This document shows, in pieces, positions 33,275 through 42,391 of a stretch of DNA of 46,733 nt (position 1 is its first letter; each line of letters opens with the position of its first letter). Position numbers and translations under genes: made by a program. The DNA comes from UBA9865 sp035647835. GTDB taxonomy: Bacteria > Bacillota > Dethiobacteria > Dethiobacterales > Dethiobacteraceae. The notes beneath the pieces were generated by a model. The model worked only from the letters and a program-made list of their open reading frames with translations. It had not been told where the DNA came from and ran no database searches. The DNA lies in contig DASRMS010000041.1 in assembly GCA_035647835.1 (NCBI GenBank), positions 1-46,733 of the forward strand, in the 5' to 3' direction.

Positions 33275-34419
33275 TGATGGGTACAGCTGTTTACCTTCAC
33301 ATCCCCTTTTGTCGTGCCAAATGCCATTACTGTGACTTCCTCTCCTATGCTTGCTCAACCAGCGGCAGCTTTACTCCCCAACTCTATCTGCAGGGCTTGG
33401 TTCGTGAGTTGGCTATCCGCGGCGCGGAGCTGATCTCTGCTGGCCGGGAGGTCACAACTCTTTATCTTGGCGGCGGCACGCCTACTGTCTTAGAGCCACC
33501 GGACATGGCAGAACTGTTAAGCTGCTGCCACAGGTATTTACCTTTAGCCTCCCCTGAATGGACAGTAGAGGCTAATCCCGGCACCATAACGCCCGCAGCA
33601 GTGAGACAGTTAGCAAAGCTTGGCGTTAACCGGATCAGCCTTGGGGTGCAGGATCTTTGTGATCAGCGTTTGGCTAGTCTGGGACGCTTGCATAATGCCC
33701 AACAAGCGCGGCAGGCTTTTTTGCTGTGTCGGGATTATTTTCCCTCTGTTTCACTGGATTTGATGGCCGCTTTACCTGGACAAACCTCGGCACAGCTGTT
33801 GGAGACATTAGCTGCCGTCTGTGATTGGGGTCCGCAGCATCTGTCTGTTTATGGTTTAAAAGTGGAAGAGGGAACACTTTTGGCCGCCCAGGTAGCAGCA
33901 GGTCAAGTCCAGCTGCCTGATGAAGATGAAGTACTGACGATGTTTCTTGCCGGCCGGCAATATTTGCAGTCACGCGGCTATGAACATTATGAAATAGCGA
34001 ACTATGCCCGGCCCGGCCATCAATGCCGTCATAATTTAACTTATTGGTCTAACCAGCCCTACTTAGGCTTGGGTTTAGGTGCTCATTCGTATTGGCAAGG
34101 TGTACGATGGGAAAATACGCGAGATCCAGAGACTTATTTGACTCAGCTTGCCGCAGGTCAGCTTCCCCAGGCTGTACAAACTACTGTGACGAAAGATGAG
34201 GCTATGGAAGATACCATGATGCTTGGTTTACGATTGCTGAACGGGGTAAGTTTTGCAGATTTTCAGGAAAAGTTTGGTCAGGATCTACGTCAGGTTTTTA
34301 ATCAGGAGATCAAGTATTTGCAGTCATTAGGGGCTGTGGAATGTGATGAACACTATATCCGCTTGAGTGAAAAGGGTCTGCCAGTGGCTAATGTGGTGTT
34401 CGCAGAGTTTTTGCGTTAG
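33274..34419 (+). CDS. hemW: HemW, radical SAM heme chaperone
   Basis: Cytoplasmic 4Fe-4S radical SAM protein that carries heme; formerly called oxygen-independent coproporphyrinogen oxidase-like. 381 residues, with the cluster motif CRAKCHYCDF near residue 12-21, GGGTPTVL, an E in EANPG, and the HNLTYWSNQPYLGLGLGAHSY region; the HemW-type C-terminal domain is complete. Translation is probably coupled to lepA; there is no strong ribosome binding site, and ATG 33277 is an alternative start. Confidence 0.93.
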   Translation: MMGTAVYLHIPFCRAKCHYCDFLSYACSTSGSFTPQLYLQGLVRELAIRGAELISAGREVTTLYLGGGTPTVLEPPDMAELLSCCHRYLPLASPEWTVEANPGTITPAAVRQLAKLGVNRISLGVQDLCDQRLASLGRLHNAQQARQAFLLCRDYFPSVSLDLMAALPGQTSAQLLETLAAVCDWGPQHLSVYGLKVEEGTLLAAQVAAGQVQLPDEDEVLTMFLAGRQYLQSRGYEHYEIANYARPGHQCRHNLTYWSNQPYLGLGLGAHSYWQGVRWENTRDPETYLTQLAAGQLPQAVQTTVTKDEAMEDTMMLGLRLLNGVSFADFQEKFGQDLRQVFNQEIKYLQSLGAVECDEHYIRLSEKGLPVANVVFAEFLR

Positions 34420-34441
34420 TCTTTTTTGCCGAGTATATACC

Positions 34442-34470
34442 TTGACAAATACCAGTGATAATGGTATTTT
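34442..34470 (+). promoter_or_regulatory. Promoter of the heat-shock operon
   Basis: TTGACA (34442-34447), 17-base spacer, TATTTT (34465-34470), with an extended -10 TG. Directly followed by CIRCE, so HrcA can block initiation. It overlaps the hemW terminator. Confidence 0.8.
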
Positions 34471-34473
34471 TTT
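34448..34473 (+). terminator. hemW terminator inside the hrcA promoter
   Basis: AATACCA (34448-34454) pairs with TGGTATT (34462-34468), 7-base loop, followed by T7 (34467-34473). The stem fills the hrcA spacer and -10. Confidence 0.65.
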
Positions 34474-34479
34474 ATTAGA

Positions 34480-34506
34480 TTAGCACTCACCTTAAGAGAG
34501 TGCTAA
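34480..34506 (+). promoter_or_regulatory. CIRCE operator (HrcA binding site)
   Basis: Exact consensus inverted repeat TTAGCACTC - 9 bases - GAGTGCTAA. Located just after the predicted transcription start and before hrcA, so the operon is under HrcA control. Confidence 0.97.
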
Positions 34507-34523
34507 TCTAAGGAGGCATCAAA

Positions 34524-35552
34524 ATGACTGGTTTAAATGAGAGAAAACAAAAGATTCTCCATGCCATTGTCACAGACTACATCCAAACGGCAGAACCGGT
34601 CGGCTCTCGTGCACTTTCACGCCATTATCAAATTAAACTATCGGCAGCCACCATTCGCAATGAGATGGCCGACCTGGAAGAGTTAGGTTTTGTGACACAG
34701 CCCCACACTTCAGCGGGGCGTATTCCCACGCAACAAGGTTATCGTTTTTTTGTGGACACCTTGATGGATCAGGTAGCTTTGACTAACCCAGAAGAAAAAT
34801 ATCTTGCAGAATTCTACCGGCAAGTACAAAAAATGCAGGAAATTGATCTGATTATCCAGCACACGGCCAAAGTTTTATCTGTGATGACTAGCTACACTTC
34901 ACTAATTCTTGGACCGCTGTTTAGACGCAGTGCCTTTAAGCAGATGCGCATTATTCCCATTGATCAAGAGCGGGCCCTGGTGGTTTTAATTACCGACACG
35001 GGTTATATTAAAAACAAAGTGATTACTTTGCCTCGTGCCTTAAATCAGGAAGAATTAAACCAGGTGATAGCCTATCTGAATCAACAGTTAGCGGGCAAAA
35101 CAATTGCTAGTTTATCGGCAGAGCACCTGCGTCAATTACGGCATGATCTTTATGCTAGGGTAGATATTTTAAATCATATGATGAATATGCTGGAAGAAAG
35201 TGCGGCAGAGGGAGAAAGCCGTGTCTTCTTAGGGGGTACCTCCAATATCCTTAACCAACCGGAATTTAAGGATATGAAAAAAATAAAACACCTCTTAACT
35301 CTGTTTGAACAGGGAGAACGTCTCACCTTCATGTTGGAAACAGAGATGGAGGGTGTATTAATTCGTATTGGTACAGAAAACAATTTGCAAGAAATGGATG
35401 ACTGTAGTTTAGTTACGGCAAGCTACTACCTGCATAATCGCCCAGTGGGTACAATTGGCGTACTGGGCCCGACACGGATGGAGTATTCACGGGTAATTAC
35501 CATCATTGAAGAAATCGCCAGCCGACTGAATCGGCTTATAGAGGCGTTATAA
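34524..35552 (+). CDS. hrcA: Heat-inducible transcription repressor HrcA
   Basis: 342 residues, normal length. N-terminal winged helix (about 1-80, ILHAIVTDYIQTAEPVGSRALS and LSAATIRNEMADLEELGFVTQPHTSAGRIPT), central and GAF-like C-terminal domains. AAGGAGG is 8 bases before the ATG. Represses this operon at CIRCE until heat stress diverts chaperones. Confidence 0.97.
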   Translation: MTGLNERKQKILHAIVTDYIQTAEPVGSRALSRHYQIKLSAATIRNEMADLEELGFVTQPHTSAGRIPTQQGYRFFVDTLMDQVALTNPEEKYLAEFYRQVQKMQEIDLIIQHTAKVLSVMTSYTSLILGPLFRRSAFKQMRIIPIDQERALVVLITDTGYIKNKVITLPRALNQEELNQVIAYLNQQLAGKTIASLSAEHLRQLRHDLYARVDILNHMMNMLEESAAEGESRVFLGGTSNILNQPEFKDMKKIKHLLTLFEQGERLTFMLETEMEGVLIRIGTENNLQEMDDCSLVTASYYLHNRPVGTIGVLGPTRMEYSRVITIIEEIASRLNRLIEAL

Positions 35553-35565
35553 AGAGGTGACTAAG

Positions 35566-36126
35566 ATGAATGCAGAAGAAAAGGTAAAGACAACAGCAGA
35601 ACAGGCAGAAGCAGAGGAGACAGTACAGGCAGAAGCAGATGCGGCAGCCAAGACACAGACGACAGATAGTACGGCCGCTGAGGAGGTTACCACAGCCATT
35701 GTACAGCTGCAGGAGAAGAACGAGCAGTTAGTCAGCCGCCTGCATCGCCTGCAGGCCGACTTCGACAATTATCGTAAAAGGTTAGCCAATGAGAAAAAGG
35801 AATGGCATACACAGGCTATCTGTGAGGTGGTGCGTGAATTATTACCTGTCATTGACAATTTGGAACGCGCCAATGAGGCCGCCGGCTCTTTGGCAGCATT
35901 AAAGGATGGCGTAGAATTAATCCACCGTCAACTGCTGACGGCCTTAAGTAAGCAGGGCTTTGAAAAGATTGAGGCTTGTGGTCAGGAATTTGATCCTAAT
36001 TTTCATCACGCTGTCATGCAGGTAGAAGGCGCGGAACCGGAAAATACCGTCGTAGAAGAGCTGCAAAAAGGATATCTAGTCAATGGGCGGGTTGTGCGCC
36101 CAAGTATGGTAAAAGTAGCAAAGTAA
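35566..36126 (+). CDS. grpE: Nucleotide exchange factor GrpE
   Basis: 186 residues. An Ala/Glu/Thr-rich acidic N-terminal arm (to about 50) leads to a long coiled coil (LQEKNEQLVSRLHRLQADFDNYRKRLANEK) and the C-terminal beta domain with GFEKIEACGQEFDPNFHHAV and GYLVNGRVVRPSMVKVAK. Start is the ATG following GAGGTGA at 5 bases; GTG 35557 lies inside that site. Acts as ADP release factor for DnaK. Confidence 0.96.
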   Translation: MNAEEKVKTTAEQAEAEETVQAEADAAAKTQTTDSTAAEEVTTAIVQLQEKNEQLVSRLHRLQADFDNYRKRLANEKKEWHTQAICEVVRELLPVIDNLERANEAAGSLAALKDGVELIHRQLLTALSKQGFEKIEACGQEFDPNFHHAVMQVEGAEPENTVVEELQKGYLVNGRVVRPSMVKVAK

Positions 36127-36147
36127 TAGTAAAGGGAGGAACATAAA

Positions 36148-37977
36148 ATGAGTAAAGTAATTGGCATTGACCTAGGCACCACAAACTCTTGTGTTGCTGT
36201 GATGGAAGGTGGTCAACCTGAAGTAATTGCCAATGCTGAAGGGGAGCGTATTACTCCTTCTGTTGTGGCATTTAAGAAAGATGGTGAGCGGCTGGTAGGG
36301 CAGGTCGCTAAACGTCAGGCGATTACCAATCCAGATCGCACTATTATGTCTGTGAAGCGGCATATGGGTACTGACTATAAAGTAAAGATAGATGATAAAA
36401 ACTATACGCCCCAAGAAATTTCCGCTATGATCCTACAGAAATTAAAGCAGGATGCAGAAGCCTATCTTGGTGAGAAAGTTGAGCAGGCTGTAATCACTGT
36501 ACCTGCTTACTTCACTGATGCCCAACGCCAGGCAACTAAAGATGCCGGTAAAATTGCGGGGCTGGAAGTCCTGCGCATTATTAATGAGCCTACCGCAGCC
36601 GCCTTGGCTTATGGCATGGATAAGGGTGAAGAACAAACTATTTTAGTTTTTGATTTAGGCGGCGGTACTTTTGATGTCTCTATTCTCGAATTAGGAGACG
36701 GCGTCTTCGAAGTAAAAGCAACTAGTGGTAACAACCGTTTAGGCGGCGATGATTTCGATGAAAAGGTAATTCAGTACTTAGCGGCTCAATTTAAAAAAGA
36801 TGAAGGCGTTGACTTGACTGCTGACCGCATGGCGGTGCAGCGTTTGAAAGAAGCGGCAGAAAAAGCCAAGATTGAACTTTCCAGTGTTACGACCACCAAT
36901 ATTAATTTACCTTTCATTACGGCTACGTCAGATGGGCCAAAGCACTTGGATATTACGCTGACTCGTGCTAAGTTTAATGAATTGACAGCGGATTTAGTGG
37001 AAGCAACCATGACACCAGCACGTAATGCTCTTGCAGATGCTGGCTTTAAGCCTGCAGACATTGACCGGGCTATTCTGGTTGGTGGTTCAACCCGTATCCC
37101 CGCTGTGCAAGAAGCAATTAAAAATTTAATTGGCAAAGAGCCGCATAAAGGTGTTAACCCTGATGAAGTAGTATCCTTAGGTGCCGCTATTCAGGCAGGA
37201 GTTTTAGCCGGTGAAGTTAAGGACGTCTTACTGTTAGATGTCACGCCATTATCTCTGGGCATTGAAACTTTAGGTGGTGTCTTTACCCGGATTATTGAAA
37301 GAAATACCACGATCCCCACTGATAAAAAACAAACCTTTTCCACCGCGGCGGATAATCAAACGCAGGTAGAAATCCATGTCCTGCAGGGAGAACGTTCCAT
37401 GGCTGCAGGCAATAAAACGCTGGGACGCTTTGTTTTAGATGGTATTCCACCAGCACCGCGTGGTATCCCCCAAATCGAGGTCACCTTTGATATTGACCGT
37501 AACGGTATTGTCAGCGTTTCGGCGAAAGACCTCGGTACTAAAAAAGAACAAAAAATTACGATTACCGCGTCTACAGGGCTTAGTGATAATGATATCGATG
37601 CCATGGTCAAAGATGCCGAGAAGTTTGCAGCTGAAGACGAGCAACGTAAGGAACTGGTAGAAGCACGTAATGAAGCTGATAACCTCGTTTACAGTACAGA
37701 GAAAATGCTGAAAGATCTAGGCGATAAAGTTGATGCTGCGAAAAAGACAGAAGTAGAAACGGCCATTAATCAGCTGCGAGAAGAATCAGCAAAAGAAGAT
37801 GTTGCCGCTATTCGTACTGCTATTGAAAACCTGACTAAATACTTGCATGAGTTGTCAACACAGATGTACCAACAGGAGCAGGCTCAGGCAGAGCCGAATG
37901 CTGCTGGTGCCGAGACTGCTGATGATACGGTAGACGCTGAATATGAGGTCGTGGATGACGAGGATGATAAAAAGTAA
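36148..37977 (+). CDS. dnaK: Molecular chaperone DnaK (Hsp70)
   Basis: 609 residues. Nucleotide-binding domain (about 1-360) begins IGIDLGTTNSCVAVMEGG and has IVFDLGGGTFDVS; substrate-binding domain includes VTPLSLGIETLGG; the lid ends in an acidic tail DAEYEVVDDEDDKK. Strong GGGAGG site. With DnaJ and GrpE forms the main folding machine. Confidence 0.98.
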   Translation: MSKVIGIDLGTTNSCVAVMEGGQPEVIANAEGERITPSVVAFKKDGERLVGQVAKRQAITNPDRTIMSVKRHMGTDYKVKIDDKNYTPQEISAMILQKLKQDAEAYLGEKVEQAVITVPAYFTDAQRQATKDAGKIAGLEVLRIINEPTAAALAYGMDKGEEQTILVFDLGGGTFDVSILELGDGVFEVKATSGNNRLGGDDFDEKVIQYLAAQFKKDEGVDLTADRMAVQRLKEAAEKAKIELSSVTTTNINLPFITATSDGPKHLDITLTRAKFNELTADLVEATMTPARNALADAGFKPADIDRAILVGGSTRIPAVQEAIKNLIGKEPHKGVNPDEVVSLGAAIQAGVLAGEVKDVLLLDVTPLSLGIETLGGVFTRIIERNTTIPTDKKQTFSTAADNQTQVEIHVLQGERSMAAGNKTLGRFVLDGIPPAPRGIPQIEVTFDIDRNGIVSVSAKDLGTKKEQKITITASTGLSDNDIDAMVKDAEKFAAEDEQRKELVEARNEADNLVYSTEKMLKDLGDKVDAAKKTEVETAINQLREESAKEDVAAIRTAIENLTKYLHELSTQMYQQEQAQAEPNAAGAETADDTVDAEYEVVDDEDDKK

Positions 37978-37996
37978 GTAAGGAACGGGAGAGCGC

Positions 37997-39130
37997 ATGG
38001 CCAAACGAGATTATTATGAAGTTTTAGGTGTGTCTACAGAAGCGTCTGCAGAGGAAATTAAAAAAGCGTACCGTAGCTTGGCACGTAAGTATCATCCCGA
38101 TGTAAATCGGGATGATCAGGACGCCGAAAAAAAGTTTAAAGAAGCCAAAGAAGCCTTTGATGTCTTAAGTGATCCTCAACGCAGACAGCAGTATGATCAA
38201 TATGGTCATGCCGCTGAAGAAGGAGGATTTGGCACAGGCGGGTTTGGTCAGGGCGACTTCTCTGGATTTGGTGGTTTTGAAGATATTTTTGATCAATTCT
38301 TCGGGGGGGCGGCGCGCACACGTCGTCCTACCGGACCGCAGCGCGGAAACGATTTACGCTATGATTTAGAAATCACTTTAGAAGAGGCCGCCTTGGGTAA
38401 GGAAGCAAAAATCAATATCCCGCGCGCTGAAACTTGCGATACCTGCGGTGGCAGTGGAGCCAAACCTGGTACACAACCGGAAACTTGTAGTCACTGCCAT
38501 GGTACAGGTCAGCAGCAGGTAACACGTAATACAGCTTTTGGGCGCTTTGTTAGTGTCCAGGCGTGTGTGGCATGTGGTGGGACTGGTACGATCATTAAGG
38601 AGCGCTGCCTAGATTGTCAAGGTAACGGACGGGTACAGCGCGAACGTAAAATAGACATTAAAATACCAGCTGGGGTGGAAACTGGTTCCCGTCTGCGTGT
38701 CGCCAACGAGGGCGAAGCTGGTACGCGTGGTGGGCCGCCTGGTGATTTGTATGTTGTGCTTCATGTACGACCACATAAGCTTTTTGACCGACAAGGCGAT
38801 GACATTATTATCGAGGTACCTATTTCCTTTGCCCAGGCTACTTTGGGTACGGAATTAGAAGTGCCGACCATTACCGGAAAAGCCCGGGTTAAAATACCTG
38901 AAGGTACACAAACTGGCACCTCTTTCCGTCTGCGCGGTAAAGGAATTCCTCATTTACGGGGGTACGGGCAGGGCGATCAGCATGTCAAGGTAGTTGTGAA
39001 AATACCGAAAAAGTTATCAAGCAAGCAAAAAGAGCTCTTGCGTGAATATGCCAAACTTGCTGGTGAAGATGTCGCTGCAGGAGATAAGGGTTTTTTAAAT
39101 AAGGTGAAGGATGCCTTGGGCGGTAAATAA
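37997..39130 (+). CDS. dnaJ: Molecular chaperone DnaJ (Hsp40)
   Basis: 377 residues. J-domain with the HPD motif (YHPDVN, about 33-35), a Gly/Phe-rich linker (about 70-105), and four zinc-finger repeats CDTCGGSGA, CSHCHGTGQ, CVACGGTGT, CLDCQGNGR. C-terminal substrate-binding region ends GFLNKVKDALGGK. GGGAGAG site upstream of the ATG. Confidence 0.98.
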   Translation: MAKRDYYEVLGVSTEASAEEIKKAYRSLARKYHPDVNRDDQDAEKKFKEAKEAFDVLSDPQRRQQYDQYGHAAEEGGFGTGGFGQGDFSGFGGFEDIFDQFFGGAARTRRPTGPQRGNDLRYDLEITLEEAALGKEAKINIPRAETCDTCGGSGAKPGTQPETCSHCHGTGQQQVTRNTAFGRFVSVQACVACGGTGTIIKERCLDCQGNGRVQRERKIDIKIPAGVETGSRLRVANEGEAGTRGGPPGDLYVVLHVRPHKLFDRQGDDIIIEVPISFAQATLGTELEVPTITGKARVKIPEGTQTGTSFRLRGKGIPHLRGYGQGDQHVKVVVKIPKKLSSKQKELLREYAKLAGEDVAAGDKGFLNKVKDALGGK

Positions 39131-39142
39131 GGAGAGAATAAT

Positions 39143-40087
39143 GTGCGTTGGTTAGAACTAATAATCCACACTCGCAAAGAGAGTTCAGAAGCAATTGCCG
39201 CCAAACTGCTGGCATTGGGTACCGGCGGTGTGTCCTTTGAAGAAAGCTGGCTGTGGGAGCAAGCAAAAAAAGACGGTTTAGATGATTTGTTCCCCACACC
39301 AAGCGCAGGTGGATTACAAGATGATATAGCTATACTACGGGGGTATTTCCCCGTTTCTTTTTTAGGTTCGGCCAGCGAAAAAGAGTTACACTCCTTCTTA
39401 TTGGCACTACCTAGCTTTGGCTTGCCAGAGGCCGACCTGAAATGGCGGTATGTCGATGATGTGGAGTGGGAAAATAGGTGGAAAGATTATTGGTTCCCCA
39501 CTCCAGTCGGTAAGAAACTCTTAATCGTACCGACCTGGCGGCAGGTTGAAGAAGACGAGGATAGGTTAAAAATTTTACTCGACCCGGGTGCCGCTTTCGG
39601 TACGGGCAGCCACGAAACTACCCAACTGTGTTTGGGATTATTAGAGATGGTGATTGCTGGTGGTGATAAGGTCCTTGATTTAGGCTGCGGGTCTGGTATT
39701 TTGTCTATTGCAGCCCATGCTTTGGGGGCAGAAGCTGTTTTAGGGTTAGACTATGATGAGGTGGCTATCCGCATCAGCCGCGAAAATGCCATCCTTAACG
39801 GTTCACCAGAGATCAAATTTGTTCAGCGAGATTTATTTAAGGAGACAAGCTGGCAGACGCTGCCTACTGCAGATGTCATTGTTGCCAACTTAACAGCTGA
39901 TATATTACTCAAAATCAAGCACCATTTACCAGCTGTTCTGCGACCGGGCGGCAAAATTATTTTGTCCGGTATTATTAAAGAGCGTGCGGAAGAAGTAATG
40001 ACCACAATCTTTACCCAGGGTTATCAATTACTGGCAGAACGCAGTGCTGGAGAATGGGTGGCACTACTGGGGGAGAGAGAAGCATGA
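39143..40087 (+). CDS. prmA: Ribosomal protein L11 methyltransferase
   Basis: 314 residues. The N-terminal L11-binding domain (about 1-115) is joined to a class I SAM methyltransferase with DPGAAFGTGSHETTQLCL and LDLGCGSGILSIAAHALGA. The start is GTG 39143, 6 bases after GGAGAG; an ATG at 39141 is out of frame. Trimethylates L11. Overlaps rsmE by 4 bases. Confidence 0.96.
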   Translation: MRWLELIIHTRKESSEAIAAKLLALGTGGVSFEESWLWEQAKKDGLDDLFPTPSAGGLQDDIAILRGYFPVSFLGSASEKELHSFLLALPSFGLPEADLKWRYVDDVEWENRWKDYWFPTPVGKKLLIVPTWRQVEEDEDRLKILLDPGAAFGTGSHETTQLCLGLLEMVIAGGDKVLDLGCGSGILSIAAHALGAEAVLGLDYDEVAIRISRENAILNGSPEIKFVQRDLFKETSWQTLPTADVIVANLTADILLKIKHHLPAVLRPGGKIILSGIIKERAEEVMTTIFTQGYQLLAERSAGEWVALLGEREA

Positions 40088-40821
40088 ATCGTTTTTTCTA
40101 TCAAACGACACAGCGAGAGGCTGAAATTGTTCGTTTACAGGGTGATGATGCACACCACTTAAGGCGCGTTTTAAGAGCAGCTGTCGGTGAGCAGATAGAA
40201 CTTTGTGATGAGCAGGGGTTATGCCATCTAGCACGTGTTACGCAGATTACTAAAGATGAAGTAGAGTGTGCTTTAGCTTCAGCCCTGCCAAGCAGTGAAC
40301 CCCAGACAAAAATTGAGCTTGCTTTTGGACTACTGAAAGGTGAGAAGACAGAACTTGTGTTACAAAAGGCTACTGAATTAGGAGTAAGCAGCCTCAGACC
40401 TTTTTTTAGCGAACGTACAGTAGTGCGTGCCGACAAAAAGCAGGGAGCCAGGTATGAACGCTGGCAGAAAATTGTCCGCGCGGCTGCTGCTCAAGCACGG
40501 CGCGCCCAAATTCCCGCAGTAGTGCTGCCTTGTCAATGGTCAAGCTTACTAACCAAGTTTGTTGACTATGATCAAGTTATTCTCTTTTGGGAAGCTGAAT
40601 TAGAACAGCCTCTAGCCCAAGCTTTACGCCATTGTGCCCGTGGGGCAAGAATTTTACTGCTGACAGGACCTGAAGGTGGCTTTAGTGAAGTAGAAGTAAG
40701 GGGAGCAACAGCGGCAGGAGCAGAAATAGTCACGTTAGGCCCTCGTATTTTACGTGCAGAAACTGCAGCCATCACAGCTGTTGCTTTAACTATGTATCAG
40801 GCTGGAGAAATGAGGAGATGA
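40084..40821 (+). CDS. rsmE: 16S rRNA m3U1498 methyltransferase
   Basis: 245 residues. N-terminal PUA-like domain (about 1-70, LQGDDAHHLRRVLRAAVGE), then a SPOUT knot with LLLTGPEGGFSEVEV and LGPRILRAETAAITAVAL. Start ATG overlaps the prmA stop and follows GGGGGAGAG. Methylates U1498 of 16S rRNA. Confidence 0.95.
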   Translation: MNRFFYQTTQREAEIVRLQGDDAHHLRRVLRAAVGEQIELCDEQGLCHLARVTQITKDEVECALASALPSSEPQTKIELAFGLLKGEKTELVLQKATELGVSSLRPFFSERTVVRADKKQGARYERWQKIVRAAAAQARRAQIPAVVLPCQWSSLLTKFVDYDQVILFWEAELEQPLAQALRHCARGARILLLTGPEGGFSEVEVRGATAAGAEIVTLGPRILRAETAAITAVALTMYQAGEMRR

Positions 40822-40823
40822 AG

Positions 40824-42122
40824 ATGCCAACAGCGGCTTACTATACTTTAGGATGTAAAGTTAATCAAACCGATACAGCTGCCCTGCAGCAGTTAATGGA
40901 GCAGGCAGGCTATACTACTGTACAGTTTGAAGCAAAAGCTGATGTTTATGTCATCAACACCTGCACTGTTACTCACCTTGGCGATAGAAAATCCCGCCAA
41001 ATGATTCGCCGCGCCCGGCGCAGAAATTCAGAAGCAGTGATTGTGGTAGCTGGCTGTTATGCACAAGTAGCAGCGGAAGATGTCATGAGCATGCCGGCAG
41101 TAGATTTGGTGATTGGTACACATTCACGCGAGCGGCTGCCAGAATTGGTCGAGCAAGCAAAACTAGGGCGTATAAATTCTGTAACCCCACTAGAGGGCAA
41201 AGTCGCTTTTGATAATTTGGCTGTTGGGCAGAGTCCTGAACATACACGGGCTTTTTTAAAAGTGCAGGAGGGCTGTCGTCAGTTTTGCTCTTATTGTATT
41301 GTTCCTTATGCGCGAGGGCCACTGTATAGTCGACCCCTGGCTGAAGCAGTCAGCGCAGCACAAAAAATGGTAGCTCAAGGTTTCCGTGAAGTGGTCTTAA
41401 CCGGTGTACACCTGGGTTGTTATGGTTTTGATTTCACAGAGGATTTGGCGCTCAGCGATCTAGTGCGAGCTCTGGCCGCTGTCGATGGCTTGGCACGCAT
41501 TCGCATCTCATCTATTGAACCAACTGAAGTAACGGCTGATTTAATTGAAGTTATGCTGGATAACCCCAATGTCTGTCACCATTTACACATTCCTTTGCAA
41601 AGTGGTGATGATGATGTTTTGCAGCGCATGAATCGTAAATATAATAAGATGGAGTTTTTACGTTTAGCGGAGTGGTTACGAATGCAAATCTCAGATATCG
41701 CTTTGACCACAGATGTCATGGTGGGTTTCCCCGGAGAAACAGAGGAACAGTTTAGCAACACAATGCAAGTAGTACGTAAAGCCGCTTTTAGTCGGCTCCA
41801 TGTTTTTAAGTATTCTCCACGCCGCGGTACACCAGCGGCTAAATATCCACAGCAAGTGCCGCCGCCTGTCAAAAACGAACGCAGCCAGCGCTTAACAGAA
41901 CTTGGCCAAGAGCTGGCCAGCAAATATCAGCAGGGCTTCTTGGAGCAAGAGGTTAATGTTTTGTTCGAGGAGGAAGTTGGGGCAAACCAGGTGGCCGGCT
42001 TGACAGAACATTATGTACGAGTAAAAGCAGCAGGTAGTGACCAGATGTTGGGGAAAATTGTTCCTGTGAGAATTACTGCCCTCACAGCTGAAGGATTGCT
42101 TGGCATCTTAAGCGAGAGTTAA
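40824..42122 (+). CDS. mtaB: tRNA t6A37 C2-methylthiotransferase MtaB
   Basis: Radical SAM enzyme that turns t6A37 of ANN-decoding tRNAs into ms2t6A. 432 residues: N-terminal UPF0004 domain with YTLGCKVNQTDT and three Cys for an auxiliary cluster, radical SAM core with CRQFCSYCIVPYARG, and a C-terminal TRAM domain. The start at ATG 40824 is 6 bases after GAGGAG; ATG 40818, which overlaps the rsmE stop, has no spacing. Last gene of the heat-shock/RNA-modification run. Confidence 0.95.
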   Translation: MPTAAYYTLGCKVNQTDTAALQQLMEQAGYTTVQFEAKADVYVINTCTVTHLGDRKSRQMIRRARRRNSEAVIVVAGCYAQVAAEDVMSMPAVDLVIGTHSRERLPELVEQAKLGRINSVTPLEGKVAFDNLAVGQSPEHTRAFLKVQEGCRQFCSYCIVPYARGPLYSRPLAEAVSAAQKMVAQGFREVVLTGVHLGCYGFDFTEDLALSDLVRALAAVDGLARIRISSIEPTEVTADLIEVMLDNPNVCHHLHIPLQSGDDDVLQRMNRKYNKMEFLRLAEWLRMQISDIALTTDVMVGFPGETEEQFSNTMQVVRKAAFSRLHVFKYSPRRGTPAAKYPQQVPPPVKNERSQRLTELGQELASKYQQGFLEQEVNVLFEEEVGANQVAGLTEHYVRVKAAGSDQMLGKIVPVRITALTAEGLLGILSES

Positions 42123-42140
42123 TTCACATCATAAAAATGT

Positions 42141-42193
42141 ACTGCAGCCAAAGAAGCTGGTCCGTCTTGACCAGCTTCTTTGGCTGCAGTTTT
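42141..42193. terminator. Strong hairpin after mtaB, between convergent units
   Basis: A perfect 20-bp stem (42141-42160 with 42171-42190) and a 10-base loop. T-run TTTT on the plus side and ATTTTTA on the minus side, so it can end both mtaB (plus) and agrD (minus). Confidence 0.8.
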
Positions 42194-42224
42194 ATCGTTT
42201 GGTAGTATAAAGTCTAGGATGTCG

Positions 42225-42350
42225 TTATTTCTTTTTCAGCGCTTCAGGCAGTTTAGGTTGATAGAGAATGGCCCAGCAGGCAGAAGCTGCACCGCTGACA
42301 GCAACAAGAGTTAGTAGGCTAGCCAGAAGAGAGAGTAGTTTTTTCTTCAT
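42225..42350 (-). CDS. agrD: AgrD-type cyclic autoinducer prepeptide (41 aa)
   Basis: Precursor of a secreted signalling peptide that AgrB cuts and cyclises. It has 41 residues: a basic start MKKKLLSLL, an amphipathic hydrophobic leader, ASA, then a single Cys at 25 followed by WAILYQP and a charged end KLPEALKKK. The C-x-x-x-x-[YH]-QP-x-x-P pattern is that of clostridial AgrD peptides. By comparison with the Clostridium perfringens peptide, the predicted thiolactone ring is CWAIL (residues 25-29) and the QPKLPE tail is the part removed by AgrB. AAGGAGGTG lies 7 bases before the ATG. It is too short for most ORF filters. It follows agrB, the usual agr order. Confidence 0.85.
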   Translation of the reverse strand: MKKKLLSLLASLLTLVAVSGAASACWAILYQPKLPEALKKK

Positions 42351-42362
42351 CGGTCTACACCT

Positions 42363-42387
42363 CCTTCTATTCGTTATTAATAGAAGG
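42363..42387 (-). promoter_or_regulatory. Hairpin covering part of the agrD ribosome binding site
   Basis: On the minus strand CCTTCTATT, 7-base loop, AATAGAAGG (9-bp perfect stem), and the 3' arm runs straight into AGGTG, so the first half of the AAGGAGGTG site is in the stem. Could limit agrD translation until melted (inference). Confidence 0.55.
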
Positions 42388-42391
42388 AATA

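Noticed and set aside
35760..35766. Another TGTCGAA on the minus strand
   Set aside because: Inside grpE coding sequence, expected by chance; not near a promoter.
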